A stretch of DNA of 64,000 nt from Aurantimonas sp965217685 (GTDB lineage: Bacteria; Pseudomonadota; Alphaproteobacteria; Rhizobiales; Rhizobiaceae): NCBI GenBank assembly GCA_965217685.1, contig CBDCIZ010000003.1, positions 434,001 to 498,000 on the forward strand, written 5' to 3'. The position numbers and the translations under genes are program-made. How positions within the stretch are numbered: the stretch's first letter is position 1; the number at the start of each line of letters is the position of its first letter. This document shows, one piece after another, positions 54,436 to 63,267 of this stretch. The notes under the pieces are model-generated. The model saw only the letters and a list, made by a program, of their open reading frames with translations. It did no database searches and was not told the DNA's origin.

Positions 54436-55374
54436 TCACCGACCCCAGCCGTCGAAGAAGTGCGGACCCGCCGCCGCCAGCACTTTTTCACCGGCGAGGC
54501 GGCCGATTTCCACCGCCCCGTCGGCGTCACCGGCCTGATGCGTCTCGTGCATGCCCTTGCCGTCCGGCGTCAGGATCATGCCGTGCAGCGCCATTGTGCC
54601 GTCGCCCTTCAATGTCGCATGGGCGGCGATCGGCGTGCGACACGAGCCGTCGAGCTTTTTCAGGAATGCGCGCTCGGCGGTCAGTGCCACCGTCGTCTCG
54701 CCATGGTCGAGCGCGGAAACGAGTTCATCCACGCGGCCGTCGCCCACACGGCTCTGGATGCAGATCGCGCCCTGGCCCGGTGCGGGAGGAAAGCTTTCGA
54801 CGGAAAGAACTTCGGTCGCCACATCGGCCATATCCATACGGTTGAGACCGGCCAAAGCGAGAAGCGTCGCCTGGGCCTGGCCCTCCTCGAGCTTGCGCAG
54901 CCGCGTCTGGACGTTGCCGCGGAAGGTGATCACCTGAAGGTCCGGCCGCATGCGCTTCAGGAGTGCCTGGCGGCGCAACGATGCCGAGCCGACGATCGCG
55001 CCTTCGGGCAGATCGATGATCGTCGCGGAGGCCTTGCCGATGAAGGCGTCACGCACGTCCTCGCGCGGCAGGAAGGCCGAAAGCTTCAGCCCTTCGGGGA
55101 TCAGCGTCGCCATGTCCTTCGATGAATGAACCGCGATGTCGATGCGTCCGTCGATGAGCGCCGCCTCGATCTCCTTGGTGAACAGTCCCTTGCCCCCGAC
55201 CTCCGAGAGCGGTCGGTCGAGGATGCGATCGCCCGAGGTGGAAATCACCTCGACGACGAAGGCCTCCGCGCCGAGCCCGTGCGCCGCCATCAACCGGGCG
55301 CGCACTTCGCTCGCCTGGGCGAGCGCCAGCCGGCTGCCGCGGGTGCCGATGCGGATGGGCTGAATGTCGGACAT
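54436..55374 (-). CDS. hemC: Hydroxymethylbilane synthase (porphobilinogen deaminase)
   Basis: HemC polymerises four porphobilinogens into hydroxymethylbilane. The 312 residues contain RIGTRGSRLALAQASEV, the catalytic aspartate D87 in HSSKDMATLIPEGL, and the substrate-binding arginines in GSASLRRQALLKRMRPDL and FRGNVQTRLRKL. The dipyrromethane-cofactor cysteine C245 is in LDGSCRTPIAAH. It is the first gene of the minus-strand hemC-hemD-mic60-hemY block. The 774 bases upstream up to tsaD hold its promoter. Confidence 0.96.
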   Translation of the reverse strand: MSDIQPIRIGTRGSRLALAQASEVRARLMAAHGLGAEAFVVEVISTSGDRILDRPLSEVGGKGLFTKEIEAALIDGRIDIAVHSSKDMATLIPEGLKLSAFLPREDVRDAFIGKASATIIDLPEGAIVGSASLRRQALLKRMRPDLQVITFRGNVQTRLRKLEEGQAQATLLALAGLNRMDMADVATEVLSVESFPPAPGQGAICIQSRVGDGRVDELVSALDHGETTVALTAERAFLKKLDGSCRTPIAAHATLKGDGTMALHGMILTPDGKGMHETHQAGDADGAVEIGRLAGEKVLAAAGPHFFDGWGR

Positions 55375-55633
55375 GAAGCTTCCCGAAATCGTGAGAGTTG
55401 CGTCAGAGGCGGGGCGTGTCGTCCTTCATAGAGCCGCAAAGCCGCCCGCGAAACCGCCTCGACCCGGTTTTTCCAGATGGCCGGCGCACGGCATGACGAT
55501 GCAAGCGGCGCAATCGGATGAACCGTCCAGCCTGCAATCGCTTCGCTTGCGGCAAGTTGACGGTCTCCACGGGTGCAGCGGCATACGAACCTGTGTGCCG
55601 CGGCATTCGACGGAAACGATCTGGAAGACATTC

Positions 55634-55847
55634 ATGACCGCGACCCTCAAGACGCCCCGGGCGAGCGCAAGACTGGCTCTTGCGCCGTTTTCCGTTACGC
55701 CGTTGGACCCTTTCTCTCGGCCTCGGCGTTGCGTTCTCCGCCCTTGCGCCCGGCAGCCGAATCTTCGTGCCGGGCAACGAAGCAGGCGGGAAGATTGCGG
55801 CGAAGGTCGCCATCGTCGGCAAGAATGGCGTCGTCCCATCGATGTGA
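55634..55847 (+). pseudogene. Tentative small ORF, frame-broken, with secretion-like start
   Basis: An ATG at 55634 with GGAAG six bases upstream begins TATLKTPRASARLALAPFSV. The end of a plausible protein, SLGLGVAFSALAPGSRIFVP and NEAGGKIAAKVAIVGKNGVV with a TGA at 55845, is in another frame. Dropping one C near 55712 or adding two bases elsewhere would join them into about 70 residues with a hydrophobic, signal-like middle. High G+C at third positions in both halves supports coding, but I recognise no family. Confidence 0.3.
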
Positions 55848-55902
55848 TCGGCGAAAGTCGCTGCGCCCAAGGCTTGGGGGACGTGACACGTCTCCAGTGT
55901 TT

Positions 55903-55930
55903 GGCTCGAACGGGTTTTTCGGTTTGAGCC
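55903..55930. repeat. 9-bp hairpin with one G-U pair (GGCTCGAAC/GTTTGAGCC)
   Basis: The arms flank a 10-base loop containing five T. It lies about 220 bases upstream of tsaD and is of unknown role. Confidence 0.4.
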
Positions 55931-56148
55931 GGAGTCGAGCGCGCCGCCGAAAAGGGTGCGGCCGTTTTTCTCGAAGACAAGTCCAACGGCACTTCGTCGA
56001 AAAGCGCGAACGTGGCTCATCGCCGTTGGCGACGGACGAGCACGCCACGGTGGCGTCCTGCGGCCCGATCGCCTAGATCAGGGCCGACCCGGATCGGCAA
56101 CGCCCGCCGCCGCTTCGAGCCTTCTGCAAGAGCTTGGACCCTGCCATC

Positions 56149-57309
56149 GTGACGACCGCCGCCCCGATCATTCTCGGCATCGAGACCAGCTGCGACGAGA
56201 CCGCCGCCGCGCTGGTCTCCCGCGATGCGTCGGGGGCGCCCGAAATCCTGTCGAACGTCGTCCTCAGCCAGATCGCAGAGCATGCGGCCTTCGGCGGCGT
56301 GGTGCCGGAGATCGCGGCGCGCGCTCATGTCGAGGCCCTCGACGGCATCATCGCCGCGGCGCTGACGGACGCCGGGCTCGGCTTCGGCGATCTTTCCGGC
56401 GTTGCCGCCACGGTCGGTCCCGGCCTCGTCGGCGGCCTGATCGTCGGTGCGATGACCGGCAAGGCGATCGCCGCCGCGCTCGGCCTGCCCTTCCTGCCGA
56501 TCAACCATCTGGAAGGCCACGCCCTGACGCCGCGGCTCACCGACGGGCTCGCCTATCCTTATCTCCTGCTGCTCGTCTCCGGCGGCCACAGCCAGATCGT
56601 CCTCGTCCGGGGCCTCGGCCATTACGAGCGCTGGGGCACGACGATCGACGATGCCCTCGGCGAAGCCTTCGACAAGACCGCCAAGCTGCTCGGCCTCGGC
56701 CATCCGGGCGGCCCGAATGTCGAAAAGGCGGCAAAGCGCGGCGACCCGAAGCGCTTCAAGCTGCCCCGGCCGCTGAAGGGCGAGGCGCGGCTCGACTTCT
56801 CCTTCTCCGGCCTGAAGACCGCGTTGCGGCTCGCCGCCGAGGCCGCTTCGCCACTGTCGGACAACGATATCGACGACCTCTGCGCCAGCTTCCAGGCCGC
56901 AGCCGCCGAAAGCCTCGCCGACCGCATCGGCCGGGCGCTCGCCCGCTTCCGTGAGACGTGTCCGCACCTCACCGATCCTGTCCTCACCGTCGCCGGCGGG
57001 GTCGCGGCCAACGCCACGATCCGAGCCGCGCTGGACGAGGCAGCGCAAGGTGCCGGCGTCCGGCTCGTCGCGCCGCCCCTGAAACTGTGCGGCGACAATG
57101 CCGCGATGATCGCCTATGCGGGCCTCGAGCGCCTGGAAGCGCTCGCTGCCGCCGAGAAATCCGACCGGTCCCTCGACAGGACCGGAGGGGCCCTCGCAGG
57201 TGCCAACGCCATCACCGACGGCCTCGAAGCCCCGGTCCGCTCGCGCTGGCCGCTTGACGAGAACGCAGTGCCGCTGGTCGGCTTCGGTCGACGCGGAGCC
57301 AAGGCGTGA
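56149..57309 (+). CDS. tsaD: tRNA threonylcarbamoyladenosine transferase subunit TsaD
   Basis: TsaD transfers the threonylcarbamoyl group to A37 of tRNA (t6A), together with TsaB/TsaE. The 386 residues begin APIILGIETSCDETAAALVS and have the metal-binding H120 and H124 in NHLEGHAL. YLLLLVSGGHSQIVLVRG, GEAFDKTAKLLGLGHPGG and the C-terminal GGVAANATIR complete the pattern. It completes t6A synthesis that MtaB (start of the window) then methylthiolates. The GTG at 56149 is preferred; a TTG at 56134 has only a poorly spaced AAGAG. The stop overlaps gpsA by four bases. Confidence 0.95.
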   Translation: MTTAAPIILGIETSCDETAAALVSRDASGAPEILSNVVLSQIAEHAAFGGVVPEIAARAHVEALDGIIAAALTDAGLGFGDLSGVAATVGPGLVGGLIVGAMTGKAIAAALGLPFLPINHLEGHALTPRLTDGLAYPYLLLLVSGGHSQIVLVRGLGHYERWGTTIDDALGEAFDKTAKLLGLGHPGGPNVEKAAKRGDPKRFKLPRPLKGEARLDFSFSGLKTALRLAAEAASPLSDNDIDDLCASFQAAAAESLADRIGRALARFRETCPHLTDPVLTVAGGVAANATIRAALDEAAQGAGVRLVAPPLKLCGDNAAMIAYAGLERLEALAAAEKSDRSLDRTGGALAGANAITDGLEAPVRSRWPLDENAVPLVGFGRRGAKA

Positions 57310-58286
57310 GCCGCTTCGTTGTTCTCGGCGGCGGCGCCTGGGGCACCGCGTTGGGCAGCCTCTACACCCGCGCCGGCCACACGACGACGATCCTTTGCCG
57401 CGACGCCGGCATGGTGGCGGCGATCAACGAAGCGCATCGGAATCCCAACTACCTGCCCGGGATCGACCTGCCCGAAACGCTGACCGCCACGACCGACCCG
57501 GCAAGAGCGCTGAACGGCGCCGACATCCTGCTCGCCGTCGTGCCCGCCCAGGCGCTGCGCGCCGCCCTCGCGCCGATCGCGGAGCATCTGCCGCCCTCTT
57601 GCGTGTCCGTCCTCTGCGCCAAGGGCATCGAGCGCGGAACCGGCCTCTTTGCCTCCTCGGTCTTCGCCGAACTGCTGCCGGGCCGCCCCCAGGCCATCCT
57701 CTCCGGCCCGAGCTTTGCAGCAGACGTCGCACGCGGCCTGCCGACCGCGGTGACCATCGCCGCCGACGATGCAATCGCGGCCGATGCGCTGACCCAGCGC
57801 CTTTCGACCGGGAGCTTTCGCGGCTACGCCTCGACGGACGTCCTCGGCGTCGAGGCCGGCGGCGCGTTGAAGAACGTCCTGGCGCTCGCGGCCGGTGCCG
57901 TTGCCGGACGGGGCCTCGGGGCCTCGGCCCAGGCCGCCATCGTCACCCGTGGCTTCGTCGAGTTGCGCCGCCTCGGTGCGGCCCTCGGTGGCCGACCCGA
58001 AACGCTGATGGGTCTTTCCGGCCTCGGCGATCTCGTGCTCACCTGCTCCAGCGAAAAGTCACGCAACTTCGCCTATGGCGTTGCCCTCGGCCGTGGGGAC
58101 GATCGCAGCGGGCTCAAGCTCGCCGAGGGCGTCTTCTCCGCCGAGATCGCGGCACGGCTCGCTGCACAGCATGACATCGAGGCGCCGATCATCGACGCCG
58201 TGGCCGCGGTCCTCTCCGGCGCGCTCGACATCGACGCCGCGATCCAGGGGCTGCTCGCCCGGCCGCTGAAGCGCGAGGCGGACTGA
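57306..58286 (+). CDS. gpsA: Glycerol-3-phosphate dehydrogenase [NAD(P)+]
   Basis: GpsA reduces dihydroxyacetone phosphate to sn-glycerol 3-phosphate for phospholipid synthesis. The 326 residues contain the dinucleotide loop VLGGGAWGTALGSLYTRAGH, NPNYLPGIDLPETLTATTDP, SGPSFAADVARGLPTAVTIA and the catalytic lysine in EAGGALKNVLALAAG. GLGDLVLTCSSEKSRNF follows. The start GTG overlaps the tsaD stop (GTGA), so the two are coupled. Confidence 0.96.
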   Translation: MSRFVVLGGGAWGTALGSLYTRAGHTTTILCRDAGMVAAINEAHRNPNYLPGIDLPETLTATTDPARALNGADILLAVVPAQALRAALAPIAEHLPPSCVSVLCAKGIERGTGLFASSVFAELLPGRPQAILSGPSFAADVARGLPTAVTIAADDAIAADALTQRLSTGSFRGYASTDVLGVEAGGALKNVLALAAGAVAGRGLGASAQAAIVTRGFVELRRLGAALGGRPETLMGLSGLGDLVLTCSSEKSRNFAYGVALGRGDDRSGLKLAEGVFSAEIAARLAAQHDIEAPIIDAVAAVLSGALDIDAAIQGLLARPLKREAD

Positions 58287-58469
58287 GTTCGCCGGCCTGG
58301 CAGCGCAGACAAGCGAGCGAGGCGAGCCTTCGCGGTCGCGGCCCTCCGCCCCGAAAACCACCTGCTTACGATTGAAGCAGGCGGCGAATTCGCTAGGTTT
58401 CCACCCGATGCCGAAAGGCGCGCTGCCGGCCTGAACCCTCGGCGGCGAGGACAACCAGGAGGACTTCCC

Positions 58470-58763
58470 ATGCTCTATGCCATCTTGTGCGACGACCAGC
58501 TCGGCGCGCTGCAGCTTCGACTCGACACCCGCGAACAGCATCTCGAGCATTTGAAGGACCTCGGCACCCAGCTGAAATTCGCCGGTCCCTTTCTCGACGG
58601 CAACGAGAAGCCCTGCGGCAGCCTCGTCGTCATCGAGGCCGACAGCCCCGAGGCGGCCCAAGCCATCGCCGAACGCGACCCGTACGCCGAGGCAGGTCTG
58701 TTCAAGTCGGTGACCATCCGCCCCTGGGCCTGGTCCGTCAACAATCCCGACAAGAATCCCTAA
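58470..58763 (+). CDS. YciI-like protein
   Basis: This 97-residue ferredoxin-like protein has LYAILCDDQLGALQLRLDTR and EQHLEHLKDLGTQLKFAGPF, with the conserved YciI histidine-aspartate pair region, and FKSVTIRPWAWSVNNP. Its function is unknown. A CAGGAGG ribosome site lies close upstream. It is 18 bases ahead of the EVE-domain gene on the same strand, and this YciI-EVE pairing after gpsA is common in alphaproteobacteria. Confidence 0.9.
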   Translation: MLYAILCDDQLGALQLRLDTREQHLEHLKDLGTQLKFAGPFLDGNEKPCGSLVVIEADSPEAAQAIAERDPYAEAGLFKSVTIRPWAWSVNNPDKNP

Positions 58764-58781
58764 AAGGGCTGAGGCGGAAAG

Positions 58782-59219
58782 ATGAAATACTGGCTGTTCA
58801 AATCCGAGCCGTTCAAATGGTCATTCGACATGCAGAAGGAGAAGGGCGCGGCCGGCCAGGAATGGGACGGGGTGCGCAACTACCAGGCGCGCAATTTCAT
58901 GCGCGACATGGCGATCGGCGACCGCGGCTTCTTCTACCATTCCAACGAGGGCAAGGCCGTGGTCGGCATCGTCGAGATAATCGCCACCGCCCATCCCGAT
59001 TCAAAGGCAGACGATGCCCGATGGGAGTGCGTCGACATCAAGGCAGTGATGGATATGCCGACGCCTGTGACGCTCGATCAGGTCAAGGACGAACCGGCCC
59101 TGAAGGACATGGTCCTCGTCAACAATTCACGGCTGTCCGTTCAGCCTGTCGAGCCGGCAGAGTTTGAGAAAGTGTGCAAGATGGGTGGTCTCGACGCGAA
59201 AAAGGCAATGGCGACGTAG
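58782..59219 (+). CDS. EVE domain (PUA-like) protein
   Basis: This 145-residue EVE-domain protein shows KYWLFKSEPFKWSFDMQKEK, GVRNYQARNFMRDMAIGDRG and FFYHSNEGKAVVGIVEIIA, with the aromatic pocket typical of modified-base recognition. EVE proteins are related to YTH domains and may read modified nucleic acids; its target is unknown. It is the second gene after YciI, with 18 bases between them. Confidence 0.92.
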   Translation: MKYWLFKSEPFKWSFDMQKEKGAAGQEWDGVRNYQARNFMRDMAIGDRGFFYHSNEGKAVVGIVEIIATAHPDSKADDARWECVDIKAVMDMPTPVTLDQVKDEPALKDMVLVNNSRLSVQPVEPAEFEKVCKMGGLDAKKAMAT

Positions 59220-59361
59220 CAAAAGCGTCCTTTTCCAAACGAGACGGCGCTGTATCACCCTTACAGCATCCGCGACCTTCGGGCGCAACCGATCGCTCGG
59301 ACGGGAACGACTCACGGGCACGAACATTACCGGAACGAAGATGTTCACCGGAGGATGCAAG

Positions 59362-59586
59362 ATGTCCAATACCGATCCCAAGACCGACACCGGCTCCAAC
59401 ACCGAAAAGGACCCGAAGGACTGGACAACCGGAGGCGAGCCGATGACCGGCGCGCAGATGTCCTATTTGAAGACGTTGTGCGAAGAGACCGATACGCCCT
59501 TCGACGAGACCCTCGACAAGGCCGACGCCTCGATTCTCATCGACAAGCTGCAGGGCGAAAGCGATCGGCTGAAGAAGACCTCGTGA
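59362..59586 (+). CDS. DUF3072 family small protein
   Basis: This 74-residue product contains the DUF3072 pattern: DWTTGGEPMTGAQMSYLKTL then CEETDTPFDETLDKADASIL and IDKLQ. It resembles the small SAP-like helix-extended-loop-helix segments that may bind nucleic acids; the function is unknown. GGAGGA lies six bases before the ATG at 59362, which decides this start over an upstream frame opening at 59164. Confidence 0.87.
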   Translation: MSNTDPKTDTGSNTEKDPKDWTTGGEPMTGAQMSYLKTLCEETDTPFDETLDKADASILIDKLQGESDRLKKTS

Positions 59587-59713
59587 TCGCGAGCGTATCG
59601 ACCGGACGTTTCGTTGCTCGAAGCTTCGATACGCCGGTCCAACTGACCATCTATGTCGGTTCATTCGGCCTTTCTGTTGCTGTCACGTTGCAGCTTGGTG
59701 GGTTAGAGGCAGA

Positions 59714-59982
59714 ATGATGTGCGAGACGGACGCGTTGTCTGCAAGGCTTCCACCCACCGAATTCTCCCCGGATCGGGCCGAACGCTTCATCCGGGGCAAC
59801 ACCGCCATCCTTGCCCGCAGCATGTGCCGGGGGTTCTTCTTTATCTGGCTGACGAAGCCCAAGATCTCTGGCTGAAAACCGCGGATGAAGCGGACGCAGG
59901 TGTGGCAATGGCAAGTGGCCGTTTGAATGGGCGTGACAACAATGGACCAAAGGTTCTCACTTGGAAAACCCGGCTTCCGTAA
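59714..59982 (+). pseudogene. Small unknown gene with one frame break at a G run
   Basis: An ATG at 59714 preceded by TAGAGG encodes MMCETDALSARLPPTEFSPD and RAERFIRGNTAILARSMCRG, then runs into a stop. At the five-G run near 59829-59833 one more G restores a second frame: VLLYLADEAQDLWLKTADEA, DAGVAMASGRLNGRDN and a stop at 59980. The two pieces together make a plausible 87-residue acidic helical protein. I recognise no family. It may be a real conserved gene with an undercalled G, or a pseudogene. Confidence 0.5.
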
Positions 59983-60042
59983 ATAGAGGCCGGCTTCGAC
60001 AAGCGGTACGGCTGATCCGATCGGCGGCCGGCCTTCTCTTCG

Positions 60043-62364
60043 TCAGGCCCCCGCCCGAGCCCGCTTGATGAACTTCACCGGAATCGATTTCGCCGCTGGC
60101 ACATGGGCCCGACGCGAATGGTGCCAGAGTGGCATCAGCGGGTTGAGTTCGGGATAATAACCCGCGACATCCCCCTTGGGGATTGGATAGGCGTGAACCC
60201 GATAGTCGAAGACCTTGCGCTCGATACCGTCGTCGGCGTGGGTCTCGACATCGACGCGGTCGTCGTTCGTCAGACCGAGGCGCTTCATGTCCTCCTCGTT
60301 CATCAGGATGACCATGCGCGTCCCGTGGATACCGCGCAGACGGTCGTCATAGCCATAGACCGTCGTGTTGAACTGGTCGTTGGACCGAACGGTCAGGAGG
60401 TTGAAGACATCGGCCGGCTTGGTCGAGACGTCCGGATCGACATCGAGGCTCTCCGGCGTCTTGAAATTGGCCTTGCCCGTGTCGGTTCGCCAGTCACGAT
60501 AGCAGGCGCCGATATCGCGGTGGAAGCCGCCGGGCTCCAGAAAGCGGGCATTGAAATCCTTGAAATCAACCGGATACGCCTTTTCGATCGCATCGCGGAC
60601 CATGGAATAATCGGCGACCCATTCGTCCCAGGGTACTGTGGATTTGCCCGGTACGGTCGCCTTGGCGATCTCGGCAACGATCTTCGGCTCCGACAGCAGC
60701 TCGTTCGAGGCCGGCACGCGCTGGCCCTTGGAGCCGTGGATGTTGGCCGTGGAATCCTCGACCGAGACATGCTGCTCGACGCCGTTCTGGACGTCATGCT
60801 CGATCCGGCCGAGACAGGGCAGGATAAAGCTGACTTCGCTGGCCAGAAGGTGGTTGCGATTGAGCTTGGTCGAAATCTGCACGTTGAGACGCAGCTTGCG
60901 CCACGCCTCTTCGAGCAGTCCCGTCTCGGGCGCGGCACGCGAAAAATTGCCGCCGAGACCGACGAAGCCTCTCACCGTGCCGTCGATGACGCCACGCACC
61001 GTCTCGACCGTATCATGGCCCTTTTCGCGAGGAATCTTGAAGCCGTAGAGGGATTCGAGCGTGGCGATCGGCAGCATGTCGGGCTTTTCGGTGATGCCGA
61101 CGGTACGCTGGCCCTGAACGTTGGAGTGGCCGCGGATCGGCGAGATCCCGGCGCCCGGCTTGCCGATATTGCCGCGCATCAGGAGAAGATTGCACAGCAT
61201 CTGCACGTTCTCGATACCGTGACGGTGCTGGGTGAGGCCCATGCCGTAATTGGCGATCACCCGCTCGGCCTTGGAATAGACCCGCGCCACATGCTCCAGC
61301 TCGTCGCGTTTAAGTGCAGAGCAACGCTCGATTTCCGGCCAGTCGTTCGCCCGCAGGAAAGCCTCGAATTCATCGAAGCCGTGGCAGTGTTCGGCGATAA
61401 AGGCGGCGTCAAGCACCCGCGCACGACCGGCCTCCCTGGCCGCGTCGTCGAGGGCGAGCAGCGCCTTGGCGATGCCGGTCATTGCCGCCATATCGCCGCC
61501 GCCGCGCACCTGGAAATAGTCGCTCGACATCTTCACGCCCTCGTCGGGCGTCAGCATCTCCAGCGGCTTCTGCGGGTCCTTGAAGCGCATATGACCGCGT
61601 TCGAGCAGCGGATTGAAGGTGATGACCGGCACGCCACGCTTTCGTGCGTCATGCACCTCGTGTAAAAGGCGCGGCGCATTGGTTCCGGTGTTGTGGCCGA
61701 AGAAGAAGATCAGGTCGGATTGGGCGAAATCCTCGTGCTGCACGGTGCCGACCGGCGAGCCGATCGATTCCGGCAGGCCGACAGACGTCGATTCGTGGCA
61801 CATGTTGGAGGAGTCCGGCAGGCTGTTGGATCCATAGATGCGAGCCATCAGCTGGTACATGTGCGAGGCTTCGAGCGAGGCCCTGCCCGAAGCGTAGAAC
61901 ACCACCGATTTGGGATCGAGCTTGTTGAGCTCCTCGCCGATCTCGCGGAACGCATCCACCCAGGTCACCGGGATGTACTGATCGAGGCTCCGATCGTAGC
62001 GCATCGGCGTCGTCAACCGGCCCTGCTTTTCCAGCTGGTGGTCGGTCCAGTTCAAAAGCTCGGTCACCGTGTGCCTGGCGAAGAATTCGCGATCGCAGCG
62101 GTTGGGTGTCACCTCCCAGATCGTCGCCTTGGCGCCGTTCTCGCAGAATTCCACCGCGCGGTGCTCCTTCGGCTTGGCCCAGGAACAGGAAACGCACGCA
62201 TAGCCGTCGGGCTTGTTCTGCTTGCCGAGCAGCGCCCAGACACTGGAGGCGACCATGCCCTCGTCCGCCGCCTTGTCGATCAGCGACTTCATCGAACCCC
62301 AGCCACCGGTCGGCGAGTCGTAAGGCTCGATCGTCGGGGTATCGGTGATCTCGCTGCGGTTCAT
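60043..62364 (-). CDS. YdeP-type molybdopterin oxidoreductase (FdhF/YdeP family)
   Basis: This 773-residue enzyme of the bis-MGD oxidoreductase superfamily belongs to the YdeP branch. That branch is linked to acid resistance in E. coli, has no recognised physiological substrate and lacks the full four-cysteine cluster motif. The N terminus has only CVSC (in YACVSCSWAKPKEHRAVEFC). Other motifs are NMCHESTSVGL, DLIFFFGHNTGTNAPRLLHE, NYGMGLTQHRHGIENVQMLC, RGNIGKPGAGISPIRGHSNV and the C-terminal cofactor-binding LLTVRSNDQFNTTVYGYDDR. The start at 62364 (NRSEITDTP) is chosen over 62412. No fdhD, accessory subunit or molybdenum gene is near. Confidence 0.92.
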   Translation of the reverse strand: MNRSEITDTPTIEPYDSPTGGWGSMKSLIDKAADEGMVASSVWALLGKQNKPDGYACVSCSWAKPKEHRAVEFCENGAKATIWEVTPNRCDREFFARHTVTELLNWTDHQLEKQGRLTTPMRYDRSLDQYIPVTWVDAFREIGEELNKLDPKSVVFYASGRASLEASHMYQLMARIYGSNSLPDSSNMCHESTSVGLPESIGSPVGTVQHEDFAQSDLIFFFGHNTGTNAPRLLHEVHDARKRGVPVITFNPLLERGHMRFKDPQKPLEMLTPDEGVKMSSDYFQVRGGGDMAAMTGIAKALLALDDAAREAGRARVLDAAFIAEHCHGFDEFEAFLRANDWPEIERCSALKRDELEHVARVYSKAERVIANYGMGLTQHRHGIENVQMLCNLLLMRGNIGKPGAGISPIRGHSNVQGQRTVGITEKPDMLPIATLESLYGFKIPREKGHDTVETVRGVIDGTVRGFVGLGGNFSRAAPETGLLEEAWRKLRLNVQISTKLNRNHLLASEVSFILPCLGRIEHDVQNGVEQHVSVEDSTANIHGSKGQRVPASNELLSEPKIVAEIAKATVPGKSTVPWDEWVADYSMVRDAIEKAYPVDFKDFNARFLEPGGFHRDIGACYRDWRTDTGKANFKTPESLDVDPDVSTKPADVFNLLTVRSNDQFNTTVYGYDDRLRGIHGTRMVILMNEEDMKRLGLTNDDRVDVETHADDGIERKVFDYRVHAYPIPKGDVAGYYPELNPLMPLWHHSRRAHVPAAKSIPVKFIKRARAGA

Positions 62365-62562
62365 GGGGTTTGCTCCGTCGGCTTTGCGCTTTCCTCGGCA
62401 TCTAGGTCGCAAGGCAGGAATATCGCGGCGTGGATGCGATTATTCCACCAGGAGCCGTGCGGGCCTCGCGGTTCGAACGTTCTGGTCAGAACCCGGATTG
62501 GGAAGGACGCGGGCCACCGCACGCAGGTCGACGCGCTTCGGGCAAAAAGGATGGTGCGCTGC

Positions 62563-63084
62563 TCATCGATGCACGACGAGGCGTGTGCGCGGCGACAGCA
62601 TCGGTGCCAGTCGCAGCATGTCGGTCGACGCAACGGCGACGCAGCCGGCCGTCGGCGGGTAGCCCGGCTTGGCAACGTGCAGGAAGATCGCGCTGCCGCC
62701 GCCGCGCATACGCCGGCTCAGATTGAAGTCGAGCACGACGACGAAATCGTAGAGACGGTCGGCCCGAGCCATGGTCTCGCAGCTTGCGCCGAAAGGCAGC
62801 CGAACCGGCCGGTTGTAGGCGGCGTGGTTCGAGGCATCACACCAGCCGTCGATGTCGACACGCGTGCGCCGGATCGGCAGCCGCGCGAACGGGCGCATCA
62901 TGCGGCCCGGCCGATGATAGGCCGAGACGAGCGGCATCGACGCCACCGGCGTTGCCCCGTCGCCCTCGCGCTTGAAGATCGTCGTCGAGTTTCTCCCGAG
63001 CGCGCAGCGCAGCCGCAGCGGGCCGGCCTGCAGAACGCCGAGCGTCGGCTGGCCCGGAGCGCGCCGCACGACGATCGTGCGCAT
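62563..63084 (-). CDS. L,D-transpeptidase family protein (YkuD-like)
   Basis: This 173-residue protein has the L,D-transpeptidase catalytic signature at the C terminus: FLHVAKPGYPPTAGCVAV with H136 and catalytic C148. An N-terminal strand-rich part has the ALGRNST and GDGATPVASMPL pattern (the first beta-strands of the YkuD fold). It lacks a signal peptide in the chosen frame, which is common in the rhizobial short members. The start at 63084 is chosen by alignment to that fold; an alternative start is at 63153. It is divergent from the response regulator gene. Confidence 0.85.
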   Translation of the reverse strand: MRTIVVRRAPGQPTLGVLQAGPLRLRCALGRNSTTIFKREGDGATPVASMPLVSAYHRPGRMMRPFARLPIRRTRVDIDGWCDASNHAAYNRPVRLPFGASCETMARADRLYDFVVVLDFNLSRRMRGGGSAIFLHVAKPGYPPTAGCVAVASTDMLRLAPMLSPRTRLVVHR

Positions 63085-63267
63085 TCGTTCAGGCGTTCCA
63101 CGCCGCAACGCTTCACCTTTTCGATCAGAAAAATCATTCGATTTTGCAGGCAATCTAGCGCATCCCCGTGACTCGGCCGAAAAACATCCTATCTGTCCTC
63201 ACGAATTGTTACAGCCGGTCGGCGCCATCGCTGCCGTTCCGGGCCATGGACGAAACGACGGGGCCGC

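Larger units (their letters stand above)
55375..56148. other. Long spacer between hemC and tsaD
   Basis: Apart from a tentative frame-broken small ORF at 55634-55847 and a hairpin at 55903-55930, I see no gene in these 774 bases. Several overlapping open frames on both strands lack family similarity. Promoters for hemC (minus) and tsaD (plus) are expected at the two ends. Confidence 0.45.

Noticed and set aside
60103..63171. Two long open frames antisense to the YdeP gene and the L,D-transpeptidase gene
   Set aside because: Antisense shadows with no recognisable domain; the minus-strand genes are clear.
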